From contig JAJPGY010000012.1 of the NCBI GenBank assembly GCA_021325555.1, positions 62,001 through 126,000 on the forward strand: a stretch of 64,000 nt of DNA, in the 5' to 3' direction. This document shows, one piece after another, positions 10,446-18,842 of this stretch. Origin of the DNA: Pseudomonadota bacterium. GTDB taxonomy: Bacteria > Cyanobacteriota > Vampirovibrionia > Obscuribacterales > Obscuribacteraceae. The notes under the pieces were generated by a model. That model searched no databases and was not told where the DNA came from. It saw only the letters and a list, made by a program, of their open reading frames with translations. Position 1 is the stretch's first letter. Every line of letters begins with the position of its first letter. The position numbers and the translations under genes were made by a program.

Positions 10446-12539
10446 TCAGACCCGCTTGTGGCCGAACATCCCGTCCCAGGCGTCCTTGATGCCGTTCCAG
10501 ATGGACAGCCAGATCGCCCAAACCGCCGCCCAGAAGCGCACGAAGAGCTTCCAGAGCGGCTTGAAGATGTTGTCGCGCACGGCGCGATAGACAACCAGGA
10601 ACGGTTGCCAGATCACGGTGTCGAACACCTTCCAGGCCGCGTTGTAGATGCCGGAGAGCAACGGATAGAGCCAGCCGACCGTCCACGACTGCGTCAGGAA
10701 CCGGAGCCCGATGTAGAGCGCCGGGAAGACGAGGCAGTAGACGAGGGCAGCCACCGCCGCGCCCAGAGGGATGGCGACGTAGAGACCGTGCGCTTGCGCG
10801 GTCATGGCGTGCTGTCCGACCGTGACACCACCACCGATGGCGAGCACGCTGCCCACCAGGTGAGTGCCGCCGCTGGAGCTGACCAGCAACAGCTGCCCGA
10901 TAAGCAGGTACGCCAGAGCGGCGGCGACGATCGCTGTGGCGAGCGTGAGTACCGTGCCGAAGCCGAGCAGCTGAGCCAGAGCCGCGCCGCCGACGAAGCC
11001 GGCGACAGGCGAGGCCAGGTTGATGACGTGCAGGAACATCTTCCTGTAGTCACCTTCCAGGTTCTGCTGGCGGTCGTCCCAGTAGCCGCGCTCGTAGACG
11101 CGCTCGAACTTGCGCATCACCTTCTCGAAGCGATCCCACACCTTGTCGTGCAGCTTGCCGAGCGGCTGGCCGAGCAGGCTCAGCCGGATCAGGTTGCTGA
11201 CGAAGCGGACGCCGCGGTAGACGACCGGGTAGACGACGCAGAAGGTGAGCGCCGCGGCGATGACGCCGGCGACGATCGCCCCGTAGGCGCCGAACACCAG
11301 ACCGTGATTCGCGTACGCCAGACCGCTGAAGATGCCGGCGTGCGCGGAGGCGACCAAACCGATGATGATGTTGCCTGCGCTGTTGTCCAGCAGCTCACCC
11401 ACCAGGATGTAGGTAAGCGCGCCGACCGCAACGGCGAGCGCCAGGCTGTAGCCGCCGGAAACCCCGAGCATGGCCCAGAGCAGGAGGCTCAACGTGGCGA
11501 AGCGCCACACCGTGGCAAGCGTCACCGCCTGGTGGAAAAACCGCCGGAAGTCGTTCTGCGGCTCGTCCACCACCGTGTCCAGCAGCTTCTCGACCGCATC
11601 CGCGATCTTCTTCATCAAGCCGCCGCTCAGCAGCAGGTAGACGGCCGGGAATATGTACGCCACGACGGCTACCGCCTCCACGACATACAGCCCGTAGACG
11701 AGCCCGCTGCCGTAGCCCATGTGGGCGACGACCGCTTTCGTGAAGGGAGCGAGAGCGTAGGTGGCGGATAGTCCCGCGACGACCGAGCTGAAGCCGAGCC
11801 TGGCGTACTCGATGAAGTTGCCGAGCACCGGGATGAAGGTGAACAGCACGAAGAGCGCCGGCAGCGCGCCGACCACCCAGGCGGCAAGCCCGATGTAGGC
11901 GGCAAGCGCCGCGTGCGCGCCGGTGAGGATGACGTAGCTGCCGTAGCAGACGCCGGCGACGATGCTCATGTAGCTGACGCCGCTGATGGCGCCGCTTACC
12001 CACGAGCGATCTCTCTCTTTCTCCTGCACCGCGCTCCAGAGGTCCGGCTTGAAGACGCTCTTCACCACGCCAAGGAAGGAGTCCTCGTTGCTCTTGAAGT
12101 TCCGGCTCGCGTAGTCGTCCACGCAGCGCCGGATCTCGCGCGAGAGCTTCGCCAGCGGCTTGATCGCCACCAGGAAGAGGACAGGCCAGGCGTAGGTCAG
12201 CACCGCCAGGAAGCCCAGGAAGCCCGCGACGATCGTGACGACCGGCCAGACGAAGTGGGCGACCGGGGCGCCTGCGTCGTAAACCAGGCGCGGCAGCCAG
12301 CTCGCAAACCAGGAGTCGACCCCGGCCGGCGTGTGCCAGCTCACCTTGCCGGCCACGTAGATGCCGCCGGCAACGCTGGCGGGCAGCCCGAGGAAGAACC
12401 CCAGGAGCCAGCCGAGGAAGCCGTCGTAGGTCTTCTGGGACAGGTACTTGCCGCCTTGATAGATGGGCACCGCGATAAACGCGATCACCCCGAAGAGAAC
12501 CCGCAGCAGCGGGTTGCGAACACTCGTTGTCGTATCCAT
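10446..12539 (-). CDS. Large multi-pass membrane protein with internal repeats, 697 aa
   Basis: The protein is not recognised by family. It has at least ten hydrophobic segments. A motif of the form aromatic-P-hydrophobic-hydrophobic-aromatic recurs at the end of a long hydrophobic pair: YAWPVLF near 116, AYIFPAVY near 294, CVVYPVVYRGVRFV near 434 and CLVFPALYIGLRFL near 602. The last two units align well over about 80 residues. The loop at 460-500 is charged (EKVMRKFERVYERGYW), and the C-terminus is a tryptophan-rich amphipathic tail. There is no transporter or channel signature. The ATG at 12539 has AAAGGA about 8 bases upstream. A shorter relative is encoded just upstream at 12822-13214, which suggests duplication. 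Confidence 0.75.
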   Translation of the reverse strand: MDTTTSVRNPLLRVLFGVIAFIAVPIYQGGKYLSQKTYDGFLGWLLGFFLGLPASVAGGIYVAGKVSWHTPAGVDSWFASWLPRLVYDAGAPVAHFVWPVVTIVAGFLGFLAVLTYAWPVLFLVAIKPLAKLSREIRRCVDDYASRNFKSNEDSFLGVVKSVFKPDLWSAVQEKERDRSWVSGAISGVSYMSIVAGVCYGSYVILTGAHAALAAYIGLAAWVVGALPALFVLFTFIPVLGNFIEYARLGFSSVVAGLSATYALAPFTKAVVAHMGYGSGLVYGLYVVEAVAVVAYIFPAVYLLLSGGLMKKIADAVEKLLDTVVDEPQNDFRRFFHQAVTLATVWRFATLSLLLWAMLGVSGGYSLALAVAVGALTYILVGELLDNSAGNIIIGLVASAHAGIFSGLAYANHGLVFGAYGAIVAGVIAAALTFCVVYPVVYRGVRFVSNLIRLSLLGQPLGKLHDKVWDRFEKVMRKFERVYERGYWDDRQQNLEGDYRKMFLHVINLASPVAGFVGGAALAQLLGFGTVLTLATAIVAAALAYLLIGQLLLVSSSGGTHLVGSVLAIGGGVTVGQHAMTAQAHGLYVAIPLGAAVAALVYCLVFPALYIGLRFLTQSWTVGWLYPLLSGIYNAAWKVFDTVIWQPFLVVYRAVRDNIFKPLWKLFVRFWAAVWAIWLSIWNGIKDAWDGMFGHKRV

Positions 12540-12651
12540 AAGCTCATTTCCTTTCGAAGGTTTGAGGAAAAGACAGGACGCGCGCAGGCCCGGCCGGGAA
12601 CGTTTCTCGGATCGGTTGCCGTGCGCGCGCCCGGTTTAGAACCGCCTTGAA

Positions 12652-12792
12652 TCAACGGTTCCGCTTGGTGATCTCCTCCCAGGTTTCCCGAACGCTCTGT
12701 TTCGTGGACTCCCAGGATTCGCGAATGCTCTTGATGGTCGGCTCGACGGCATCGCGCACCTGCCGGCAGGTTTCCTTGAACTCCAGCCACAA
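12652..12792 (-). pseudogene. Orphan C-terminal fragment, amphipathic helix
   Basis: This stretch translates to about 46 plausible residues (LEFKETCRQVRDAVEPTI, then KSIRESWEST and ETWEEITKRNR before a TGA). It begins right after an in-frame TAA, with only a TTG candidate start and no ribosome binding site. It looks like a coding remnant that once belonged to the gene immediately upstream (12822-13214) and is now in another frame. Confidence 0.4.
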
Positions 12793-12821
12793 GGGTTAGC
12801 CCCGAGAACCAGGAGCGTCCG

Positions 12822-13214
12822 TCACCGTGGTCGACGGTGTCCCTGAGCACTTCTGAACGGTTTGCCCGGTTTCTTGAGCGAAAACAGGCAGGGAAACAGG
12901 TAGACCAGCGGCCAGAGATAGGCGTACGTGACCAGGGCGGAGACGGCACCTGCCAGCACCCACCTGGTCGTGCTCCATTCCCAGATCGAGCCGGTAATGT
13001 ACGCGGCGCCGATGCCGGCTGCGATGCCGAAGATGACGCCGAAGGCCTGGCAGGAGTCGGTGACGGCCAGGTAGGGCATGGCGATGAGGAGCAGGATCGC
13101 TTTCTTCGGAAGGTTCATGTCCTGCCTGCCGGTCTTGTTGCCACCGTCGGGGGTGGTGTCGGGTTGAGGCGGGTTTCGGAACAGTTTTTCGTCGTAGGGT
13201 AGGTTCTTGTTCAT
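12822..13214 (-). CDS. Small membrane protein, probable truncated paralogue of the 697-aa protein
   Basis: The 130-residue product has a hydrophilic N-terminus (about 1-32) followed by three hydrophobic segments. Its third segment carries VTYAYLWPLVYLFPCLF, which matches the aromatic-P motif near residue 116 of the downstream 697-residue protein (VLTYAWPVLFL). After KKPGKPF the sequence becomes poor, and a plausible continuation appears in another frame at 12652-12792. I therefore suspect a frameshifted or decayed duplicate. AGGA lies only 2 bases before the ATG at 13214, which is too close for good initiation. An alternative start is the Met of MNLPKK. Confidence 0.5.
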   Translation of the reverse strand: MNKNLPYDEKLFRNPPQPDTTPDGGNKTGRQDMNLPKKAILLLIAMPYLAVTDSCQAFGVIFGIAAGIGAAYITGSIWEWSTTRWVLAGAVSALVTYAYLWPLVYLFPCLFSLKKPGKPFRSAQGHRRPR

Positions 13215-13420
13215 AATCCTTTTGGCTGGAATAGGTCCAGCTCTGCTGTGAAGGCTGCTCGGGCGCCTAACGCAGGCGCCGTCGCGGCCTCCAGTTACAT
13301 CCAAGGAACCACCGGCCTGCCCCGCGGCAGGCCAAAACGGTAGCTGCCCGGTCCACCGAGCACGTGCCCGTGAAGGGTACATGCTCGCTGTGCCCTGCGC
13401 TGTGCGTGAACCGCCCGCGC

Positions 13421-14560
13421 CTACGCGCGCGGGGCCAGGTAGACCTCGTCCAGCTTGGCACGAAGCCTGGCCTTGGTCGCCTCGTCGAACGACGTGGCTT
13501 CCAGGGCTGTGACGTTCACGGTGTAGAAATCCCGCAGCCCCCAGCCGAAGTACTTCTGCAGCCGCAGGTACTCGCCGGTCAGATCGGTGCGGGTAAACAG
13601 CGTTCCGTCGGTGTTGACGGTGACGCGCTTGCCCGCGCGATAGAACCGGTCGACCGGGTGCTCGGCAAAGGACGGGTACTGCCCGGTGACGACGTTGGAG
13701 GTCGGGCAGACCTCCAGGACGCGATCGCCCTGGCAGTCGCCGCGATCGCCGTGCCCGATCCGGCAGATGCCGGCCTCGTTCAGGCGCTCGAGGTCGGTTG
13801 CGGTCGGCTCGTCCGTCTCCCAGAGGTGGATGGTCAGCTTGAGACCAGCCTTCCGGGCACGCTCGGCTTCGGGCAGCCACCAGTCGAGCACGCCCGGGTA
13901 CTTGTGCTCATCGGCGGCCAGGTCGAAACCGCCCACGTAGGGCATGTAGCGAATGGCCAGGTCGACGAGGTCGGCAACCGGGTTGTGCTTCATGACGGCC
14001 TTGTCGCCCTCGTGCCGGAGTGAACAGACGATCAGCTTCACCGGGATCGGCGACTCCTTGACGGCCTCGACCACGGCGTCCATCACCTGGTCGAGCGTCA
14101 GCCCGCCCATGGTGTGGAGCTGAGGAGCGAAGCGCAGCTCCAGGAAGATGTGCCCGTCTTCGACGGCGTCCTGGATGCGCTTGCGGGTGATTTCGTAGAG
14201 AGCGATCGAATCCTGCATGATCGGCAGGACGTGATCCACGACGGCCTGCACATAGTTGGCCAGCGACTTGCTGGCGAACCGGGCGAGCCAGTTCTGGTAG
14301 GTGCGGGCGGCGCGCTTCTCGAGCTTCTCGATGAGCTCGCCGTTGCCCTTGCGGTTGCGTGCGGAACGCAGCTCCTGGGCAGCCTGCCAGTTGAGAACGA
14401 CGCTCTTCGGGAATCGGATCGTGGCGTTCTCGAAGCCCCTCTCGTACCAGCGCGTGAGCATGTAGCGCGGATCGAGGCTGCAATCGAGGTGCTCGTGGAT
14501 CTGACCCTTGGGGAGCTTGCGCATCTGACGTGCGCTGATTCGTGAGAACTTTCGCTTCAT
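13421..14560 (-). CDS. Adenosine deaminase-like amidohydrolase with altered substrate site
   Basis: The 379-residue protein belongs to the adenosine/AMP deaminase TIM-barrel family. Zinc ligands are seen in IHEHLD (H22, H24), at H245 in HLWE and at D318 in NTDG; E248 corresponds to the catalytic Glu of HAGE. H270 in GHGD and CPTSNV are conserved. Two changes stand out: the HAGE motif reads HLWE, and the second Asp of the usual DDP pair (the purine-N7-contacting D296 in mammalian ADA) is Gly319. The fold and hydrolytic centre seem intact, so a substrate other than adenosine is likely. The ATG at 14560 is preceded by AGGTGA. A 7-bp hairpin lies in the leader. Confidence 0.75.
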   Translation of the reverse strand: MKRKFSRISARQMRKLPKGQIHEHLDCSLDPRYMLTRWYERGFENATIRFPKSVVLNWQAAQELRSARNRKGNGELIEKLEKRAARTYQNWLARFASKSLANYVQAVVDHVLPIMQDSIALYEITRKRIQDAVEDGHIFLELRFAPQLHTMGGLTLDQVMDAVVEAVKESPIPVKLIVCSLRHEGDKAVMKHNPVADLVDLAIRYMPYVGGFDLAADEHKYPGVLDWWLPEAERARKAGLKLTIHLWETDEPTATDLERLNEAGICRIGHGDRGDCQGDRVLEVCPTSNVVTGQYPSFAEHPVDRFYRAGKRVTVNTDGTLFTRTDLTGEYLRLQKYFGWGLRDFYTVNVTALEATSFDEATKARLRAKLDEVYLAPRA

Positions 14561-15241
14561 AGTTCACCTGCTTTCGGTCAATTATGACCTGTTGAATTGA
14601 TTGCTCGACATCGAGCAGCCGTCCGGAAAAGCGGGACGGCAGAAACAACCTGGACCTTCTCGCTTGCCTGCAAAGGCAACAGACATATCTGTCTATTTGG
14701 AGCTGGTCAGGGTTTAAGCGAGTAGCGGTACGTCTTGTCAGCTAGAAAAAGAGGGTTGACAGCGTCAGTCTAAAGAGACCCTGTTGACAAATCAATTTGT
14801 TGGTTAAGAACTTGTGCAGCAGAAGGGATTGTCCAGCCCCGATACGGAGGGCATTTTCGCAATCGGCAGGAGCAAATGCCGCCGCCGGGGTCCGCCCCAA
14901 ATTGCAGACCTGCCGGACTACTTGCACACCTATCGCTAGGCCCAACCAGGGAGGCGCCCGCTTTCGTAAAAATCCCACTGAGCCCGTAAATCTAAGCTAG
15001 CGAAGCTAAAAGAAAGCGATTGCCAAACGCGCCCCGGCAACATTCACGCTGATCCCCACGGGTTGCGCCCGCAGGGCGAGGCACGCCTCGCCCGCGTCCC
15101 CTGGGCCGGCTTTCCCAAATGTCGGCAGTGACCGCCGTTCATCGTCCCTGTTGGCTTTCCGGGAAAACCATGTGGCTGTCAGGCGGGAAAGACGATAAGA
15201 TTAGGTCCATCGGCGCGAATGAGTGCGGAGGATGTCGGTTT
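14561..15241. other. Long non-coding region between divergent genes
   Basis: About 680 bp separating the deaminase-like gene from exbD. It holds a hairpin at 14618-14640 (GCCGTCC/GGACGGC), an AT-richer segment at 14690-14830 that may contain promoters, and a GC-rich palindrome at 15074-15093. An upstream in-frame extension of exbD begins at 15119, but its translation is not ExbD-like. Confidence 0.5.
15074..15093. repeat. GC-rich palindromic repeat, GGCATGCC family
   Basis: GGGCGAGGCACGCCTCGCCC differs by one base from the perfect palindrome at 2951-2970. Confidence 0.65.
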
Positions 15242-15676
15242 ATGGCGATGCCTGGGGGTAAGGCCGGTGAGCAGTTCACCGAGATCAACGTAACCCCGCT
15301 CACGGATGTATTTCTGGTGCTGCTGGTGATCATGATCCTGGTGGCGCCGCTGGTCAACATGTCGGTTTTGAAGGTGGATCCTCCGGTCGCGCCCAGCGCC
15401 AACCAGCAGAAGCCTGAAGAGGACAAGGGGCCCAAGCTGAACGTTCTCGTCTCCAAGGAGGGGGTTGTCACGGTGAACAGCGTGCCGGTCAACCCGCCGG
15501 ACACCCAGAACATTCAGAAGGTGTTCCAGGAGGAGCAATCGAAGGCCGGCACCCAGGACCTCCCGCTCAACCTGCAATCGGACGCCGACGCCTTGCAGAA
15601 GTACGTTGTGGCCGTGATGGACGCGGCGGCAGGCGCGGGCATCAAGCGGATGAAGGTGCTTCCCCTCCGCAAATAG
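15242..15676 (+). CDS. exbD: ExbD/TolR-type biopolymer transport protein
   Basis: This 144-residue inner-membrane protein couples the proton gradient to outer-membrane processes with ExbB and TonB or TolQ and TolA. After a short cytosolic N-terminus (FTEINVTPLTDVFLVLLVIMI) comes the single transmembrane helix carrying the conserved functional Asp in PLTD. A periplasmic domain follows. The start at 15242 gives the usual ExbD N-terminus; GGAG lies about 10 bases upstream. No exbB or tonB gene is adjacent in this window, so the partner must be encoded elsewhere. The gene is monocistronic, followed by a 240-bp promoter region for the next gene. Confidence 0.85.
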   Translation: MAMPGGKAGEQFTEINVTPLTDVFLVLLVIMILVAPLVNMSVLKVDPPVAPSANQQKPEEDKGPKLNVLVSKEGVVTVNSVPVNPPDTQNIQKVFQEEQSKAGTQDLPLNLQSDADALQKYVVAVMDAAAGAGIKRMKVLPLRK

Positions 15677-15787
15677 TCCGTCGCGGGGGCGGGAACGTAA
15701 ATTAATCTTGAAGACCGCAACTGGAGCCGGTTTTGCGTCAGTTAGAACTCTTTTACGCGTTGACAGCCAGAAACCATGCGGGAAGGA

Positions 15788-15816
15788 TTGACAGTTACAA
15801 ACGTGTAACATATCCT
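15788..15816 (+). promoter_or_regulatory. Sigma-70-type promoter for leucine dehydrogenase
   Basis: TTGACA at 15788-15793 and TATCCT at 15811-15816 are separated by 17 bases, a near-consensus housekeeping promoter about 105 bases upstream of the gene. Confidence 0.6.
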
Positions 15817-15920
15817 TTGCGCCAAGATAACGCCAGATTGCAGGTTTTCCGGTAGAAGCCGGCGGTTTCGCCATGCAATCGGCGCCGCACCCAGGCAACA
15901 GTAATTGAGGAGGTTCGAGC

Positions 15921-17036
15921 ATGGCTGGTGTTTTTCAGCAGATCGAACAGTACGGGCATGAGCAGATTGTCTTCGCCCAGGATCGCAAGGTTGGGCTCAA
16001 GGCGATTATCGGCATTCACAGCACGGTTCTCGGGCCATCGCTGGGGGGCTGCCGGATGTGGAAATACTCGGACGAGGGCGAAGCCCTGCGCGACGTGCTC
16101 AGGCTCTCGCGCGGCATGACTTACAAGGCGGCGGTGGCCGGGCTCAAATTGGGCGGCGGCAAGGCGGTGATCCTGGGAGACTCCCGCACGCAAAAGACCC
16201 CGGAGCTTCTGAGATCGTTCGGGCGCATTGTCGAGGGGCTGAGCGGGCGGTACATAACGGCCGAGGATGTGGGCATGAAGGTAGCCGACATCGACACCAT
16301 CCGCACGGAAACGCGGTTTGCCGTCGGCGGCAGCAACGTGGGCGGCAGCGGTGACCCTTCGGTGATGACCGCTTTCGGCGTCTTCCAGGGCATGAAGGCC
16401 GCGCTCAAGTTCGCGGGAATTGGTGAGGAGCTGAATGGCATCCGGGTGGCGATCCAGGGTGTGGGCAACGTCGGCTACCACCTGTGCAGCTACCTGTCAG
16501 CCGCCGGGGCCAGGCTCACAGTCAGCGATGTCTATCCCAACCAGGTCGACAGGGTGATCCAGGAGTTTGGCGCCGTGCCGGTGCAACCGGATCAGATCTA
16601 CGCCGTCGATTGCGACATATTCGCGCCCTGCGCGCTGGGAGCGGTCCTCAACTCGCGGACGATCCCGCAGCTCAGGTGCAAGATCGTGGCCGGGTCGGCC
16701 AACAATCAGTTGGAAACGGAAGCTGACGGCTACGAGCTGTTCAAGCGCGGCGTCGTTTACGCCCCTGACTACGCCATCAATGCGGGCGGGTTGATCAATG
16801 TGGCCGCCGAGCTGGATGGCTACGAGCACCAGCGTGTGGTCAAGCAGGTCACGCAGATCAACAAGACCATCGCGAGCATACTCGAGCGCTCGAAGGCGGA
16901 GGGCCTGCCACCGCACCTGGCCGCTGACCGGCTGGCCGAGCAGCGCCTGGCAGCAAGCGCGAGCGAAAAAAAAGCCGAAAGTAGCTGCTGCGCGCCGTCT
17001 CATGCGCCGCCTGTGACCGGCAGGCCACGCGCCTAG
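15921..17036 (+). CDS. ldh: Leucine dehydrogenase (Glu/Leu/Phe/Val dehydrogenase family)
   Basis: The enzyme performs NAD-dependent oxidative deamination of branched-chain amino acids, or the reverse reaction. The 371-residue protein contains PSLGGCRM and GLKLGGGKAVI, the latter carrying the catalytic lysine, as well as the Rossmann motif QGVGNVGYHL and the conserved SANNQL and YAPDYAINAGGLINV blocks. The length fits leucine dehydrogenase rather than the longer glutamate dehydrogenases. The last 25 residues (from EKKAESSCCAP) are an unrelated low-complexity tail. The ATG at 15921 has GAGGAGG upstream and a good promoter precedes it. Valine or phenylalanine dehydrogenase activity cannot be excluded. 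Confidence 0.88.
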   Translation: MAGVFQQIEQYGHEQIVFAQDRKVGLKAIIGIHSTVLGPSLGGCRMWKYSDEGEALRDVLRLSRGMTYKAAVAGLKLGGGKAVILGDSRTQKTPELLRSFGRIVEGLSGRYITAEDVGMKVADIDTIRTETRFAVGGSNVGGSGDPSVMTAFGVFQGMKAALKFAGIGEELNGIRVAIQGVGNVGYHLCSYLSAAGARLTVSDVYPNQVDRVIQEFGAVPVQPDQIYAVDCDIFAPCALGAVLNSRTIPQLRCKIVAGSANNQLETEADGYELFKRGVVYAPDYAINAGGLINVAAELDGYEHQRVVKQVTQINKTIASILERSKAEGLPPHLAADRLAEQRLAASASEKKAESSCCAPSHAPPVTGRPRA

Positions 17037-17134
17037 CAAGGGCCGGCTTACAACCAGTTGTCGCAGGGCGCGTGCAATCCGCCCCTAAAGGCATACGTTA
17101 ATTTCAGCCAGGCGGTACCGGCTGGAGCCTCGGG

Positions 17135-17160
17135 GGCCGCACCGCTGGGCCCGTGCGGCC
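17135..17160. terminator. 8-bp stem-loop downstream of ldh
   Basis: GGCCGCAC (17135-17142) pairs with GTGCGGCC (17153-17160). It lies between ldh and the zinc-ribbon gene. No U-tract follows, so termination is uncertain. Confidence 0.4.
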
Positions 17161-17179
17161 GCGCAGTATACTAATCAAC

Positions 17180-17542
17180 ATGCAAAGAATCGCCGCCACA
17201 AACACGCTCTATTACGAGCTTGAATGCCCATTTTGCGGTCAGGTCGTGCGCTCCGGCATCGGCTTCCGGGCAGGCGCGATCAATCGCCGCAACTACAAGC
17301 TGGGAGAGAAGCTGAGCTGGGAAGGCGGGTCATGCCGCCCGGCTCAGCGACCGGCGGGGGGCAACTTGAAAACAATCGGCTACTTCAACTGTGACAACCC
17401 TCGCTGCCAGACGTGGAAGGACTGCTTTCCGGACGTGCAGGAAGCCTTGATCACGATCAGGAACGATGTTCTCGATGAGGTGAAGGTGCTGCGCTACAAG
17501 CCGACCGAGCACACTTTTGACATAATCGAGCCTGCGGACTAA
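17180..17542 (+). CDS. Zinc-ribbon-like protein, 120 aa
   Basis: The protein has a CPFCG pair near residue 15 and a second CDNPRC pair near residue 75, which together could bind one zinc ion. The spacing suggests a small zinc-ribbon fold rather than an enzyme. It ends with charged strands VLRYKPTEHTFDIIE. The ATG at 17180 lacks a strong ribosome binding site. The aminotransferase gene starts 22 bases downstream, so the two are probably cotranscribed. No specific function is recognised. Confidence 0.65.
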   Translation: MQRIAATNTLYYELECPFCGQVVRSGIGFRAGAINRRNYKLGEKLSWEGGSCRPAQRPAGGNLKTIGYFNCDNPRCQTWKDCFPDVQEALITIRNDVLDEVKVLRYKPTEHTFDIIEPAD

Positions 17543-17563
17543 GTTAGCGCGAGGTTAGACGCA

Positions 17564-18721
17564 ATGCCACCGAGAGATTTCTTGATGATTCCCGGGCCGA
17601 CGCCGGTTCCCGACGCCGTGTTGCAGGCGATCGCTGAGCATCCGATCGGGCACCGCACCGCGGGCTTCTCCAAAGTGCTGCGAGAGGTTGTCGACGGGCT
17701 GAAGTGGCTCGGGGAAACAGACAACGACGCCTTTGTCATCACCTCCTCGGGAACGGGCGCCATGGAGGCGGCGATCGCCAATGTGGTCAGCCCGGGAGAT
17801 AAGGTGCTGAGCCTGGTTCAGGGCGTATTCAGCTGCCGCTGGGCAAAGATAGCCGAGGCGTTTGGCGCCCGGGTAGAGCGACTGGAGGTGAACCCGGGAC
17901 AGGCGATAGATCCTGATTCGGTAAAAAAGGCTTTGCAAGAAGATAGCTCCAGATCGATCAAGGCGGTCACGATCACGCACAATGAGACCTCGACCGGCGT
18001 GGTAAACGATCTGGAGAAGATTGTCACCGCCGTGCGAGAGCACGGGGCTGTATCGATTGTCGACGGTGTCACCAGCTTTGGTGCCTGCCCACTGCCGGTC
18101 GACGAGTGGGGCGTCGATGTGCTGGTCACTGGCAGCCAGAAGGCGCTCATGCTTCCGCCCGGGCTGGCGGTTGTGTTCGTGAGCAAACGCGCATGGCAGG
18201 CCCAGGCGCAGGGCAAGTCGCCGCGCTTCTATTTCGATTTCGCCAAATACAGGAAATCGCTCGAGGCGGATGCGACCCCGTTCACGCCGAACGTCTCGCT
18301 GGTCGCCGGGCTCAAGCAATCGCTTGCGCTCATTCGAGAGGAGCGGCCCGAAAAGATTTTCGCCAGGCATCGCCGCCTGCGCGATGCCCTGCGGGCCGGC
18401 CTTTCGGCCATGGGGTTGAAGCTGTTCGTGGAGGAATCGTGCGCGAGCCCGACGGTGACCGCCATCTTCCCGCCGGCGAATCTGACCGTGGATGCGATCC
18501 GCAAGGGGCTGCGCGAGCGCTATCGCATCCTCGTTGCCGACGGGCAGGAGGCGCTCAAGGGGCAGATCTTTCGGATCGGTCACATGGGCTACGTCTTCGA
18601 TCGCGACATTTTGATGACGCTGGCTTCGCTGGAGTCGGTGCTGACGGACCTCGGGTACCCGTGCCCGCCTGGTAAGGCTGTGGCGGAGGCCGTCTCCGTT
18701 TTGGGCCGGGCAACTCCGTGA
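17564..18721 (+). CDS. Class V aminotransferase, alanine/serine-glyoxylate aminotransferase type
   Basis: This 385-residue PLP enzyme transfers an amino group from serine or alanine to glyoxylate or pyruvate. Motifs include LMIPGPTPVP at the N-terminus, SSGTGAMEA (phosphate binding), HNETSTGV, VDGVTSFG (the Asp that contacts the PLP nitrogen) and TGSQKALMLPPG, where the lysine binds PLP. These are typical of AGAT/SGAT, a group once described as the soluble hydrogenase 42-kDa subunit in cyanobacteria. GAGG lies 9 bases before the ATG at 17564. A palindromic repeat follows the stop codon immediately. The exact amino donor cannot be deduced. Confidence 0.85.
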   Translation: MPPRDFLMIPGPTPVPDAVLQAIAEHPIGHRTAGFSKVLREVVDGLKWLGETDNDAFVITSSGTGAMEAAIANVVSPGDKVLSLVQGVFSCRWAKIAEAFGARVERLEVNPGQAIDPDSVKKALQEDSSRSIKAVTITHNETSTGVVNDLEKIVTAVREHGAVSIVDGVTSFGACPLPVDEWGVDVLVTGSQKALMLPPGLAVVFVSKRAWQAQAQGKSPRFYFDFAKYRKSLEADATPFTPNVSLVAGLKQSLALIREERPEKIFARHRRLRDALRAGLSAMGLKLFVEESCASPTVTAIFPPANLTVDAIRKGLRERYRILVADGQEALKGQIFRIGHMGYVFDRDILMTLASLESVLTDLGYPCPPGKAVAEAVSVLGRATP

Positions 18722-18723
18722 AA

Positions 18724-18753
18724 GATGCGGGCGGGACGCCCGCGCCCCCGGGG
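18724..18753. repeat. 30-bp GC-rich repeat, first copy
   Basis: The 30 bases starting GATGCGGGCGGGACGCCCGC are identical to 32161-32190. The core is an inverted repeat GCGGGCG/CGCCCGC (18727-18733, 18737-18743). It starts two bases after the aminotransferase stop. Confidence 0.75.
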
Positions 18754-18798
18754 AGTGCGTCGAAAGGCGCGACTTGAGTGGGGTTCTCACGATTAAAC

Positions 18799-18842
18799 GT
18801 ATCACATAAATGGATCTCAAGATGTGATTTCTGGTATCACAT
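18799..18842. promoter_or_regulatory. Repeated GTATCACAT boxes upstream of the secreted protein
   Basis: GTATCACAT occurs at 18799-18807 and 18834-18842, with the inverted form ATGTGAT at 18822-18828. The second copy overlaps the start codon. The arrangement resembles an operator for a dimeric regulator; which regulator is unknown. Confidence 0.4.
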
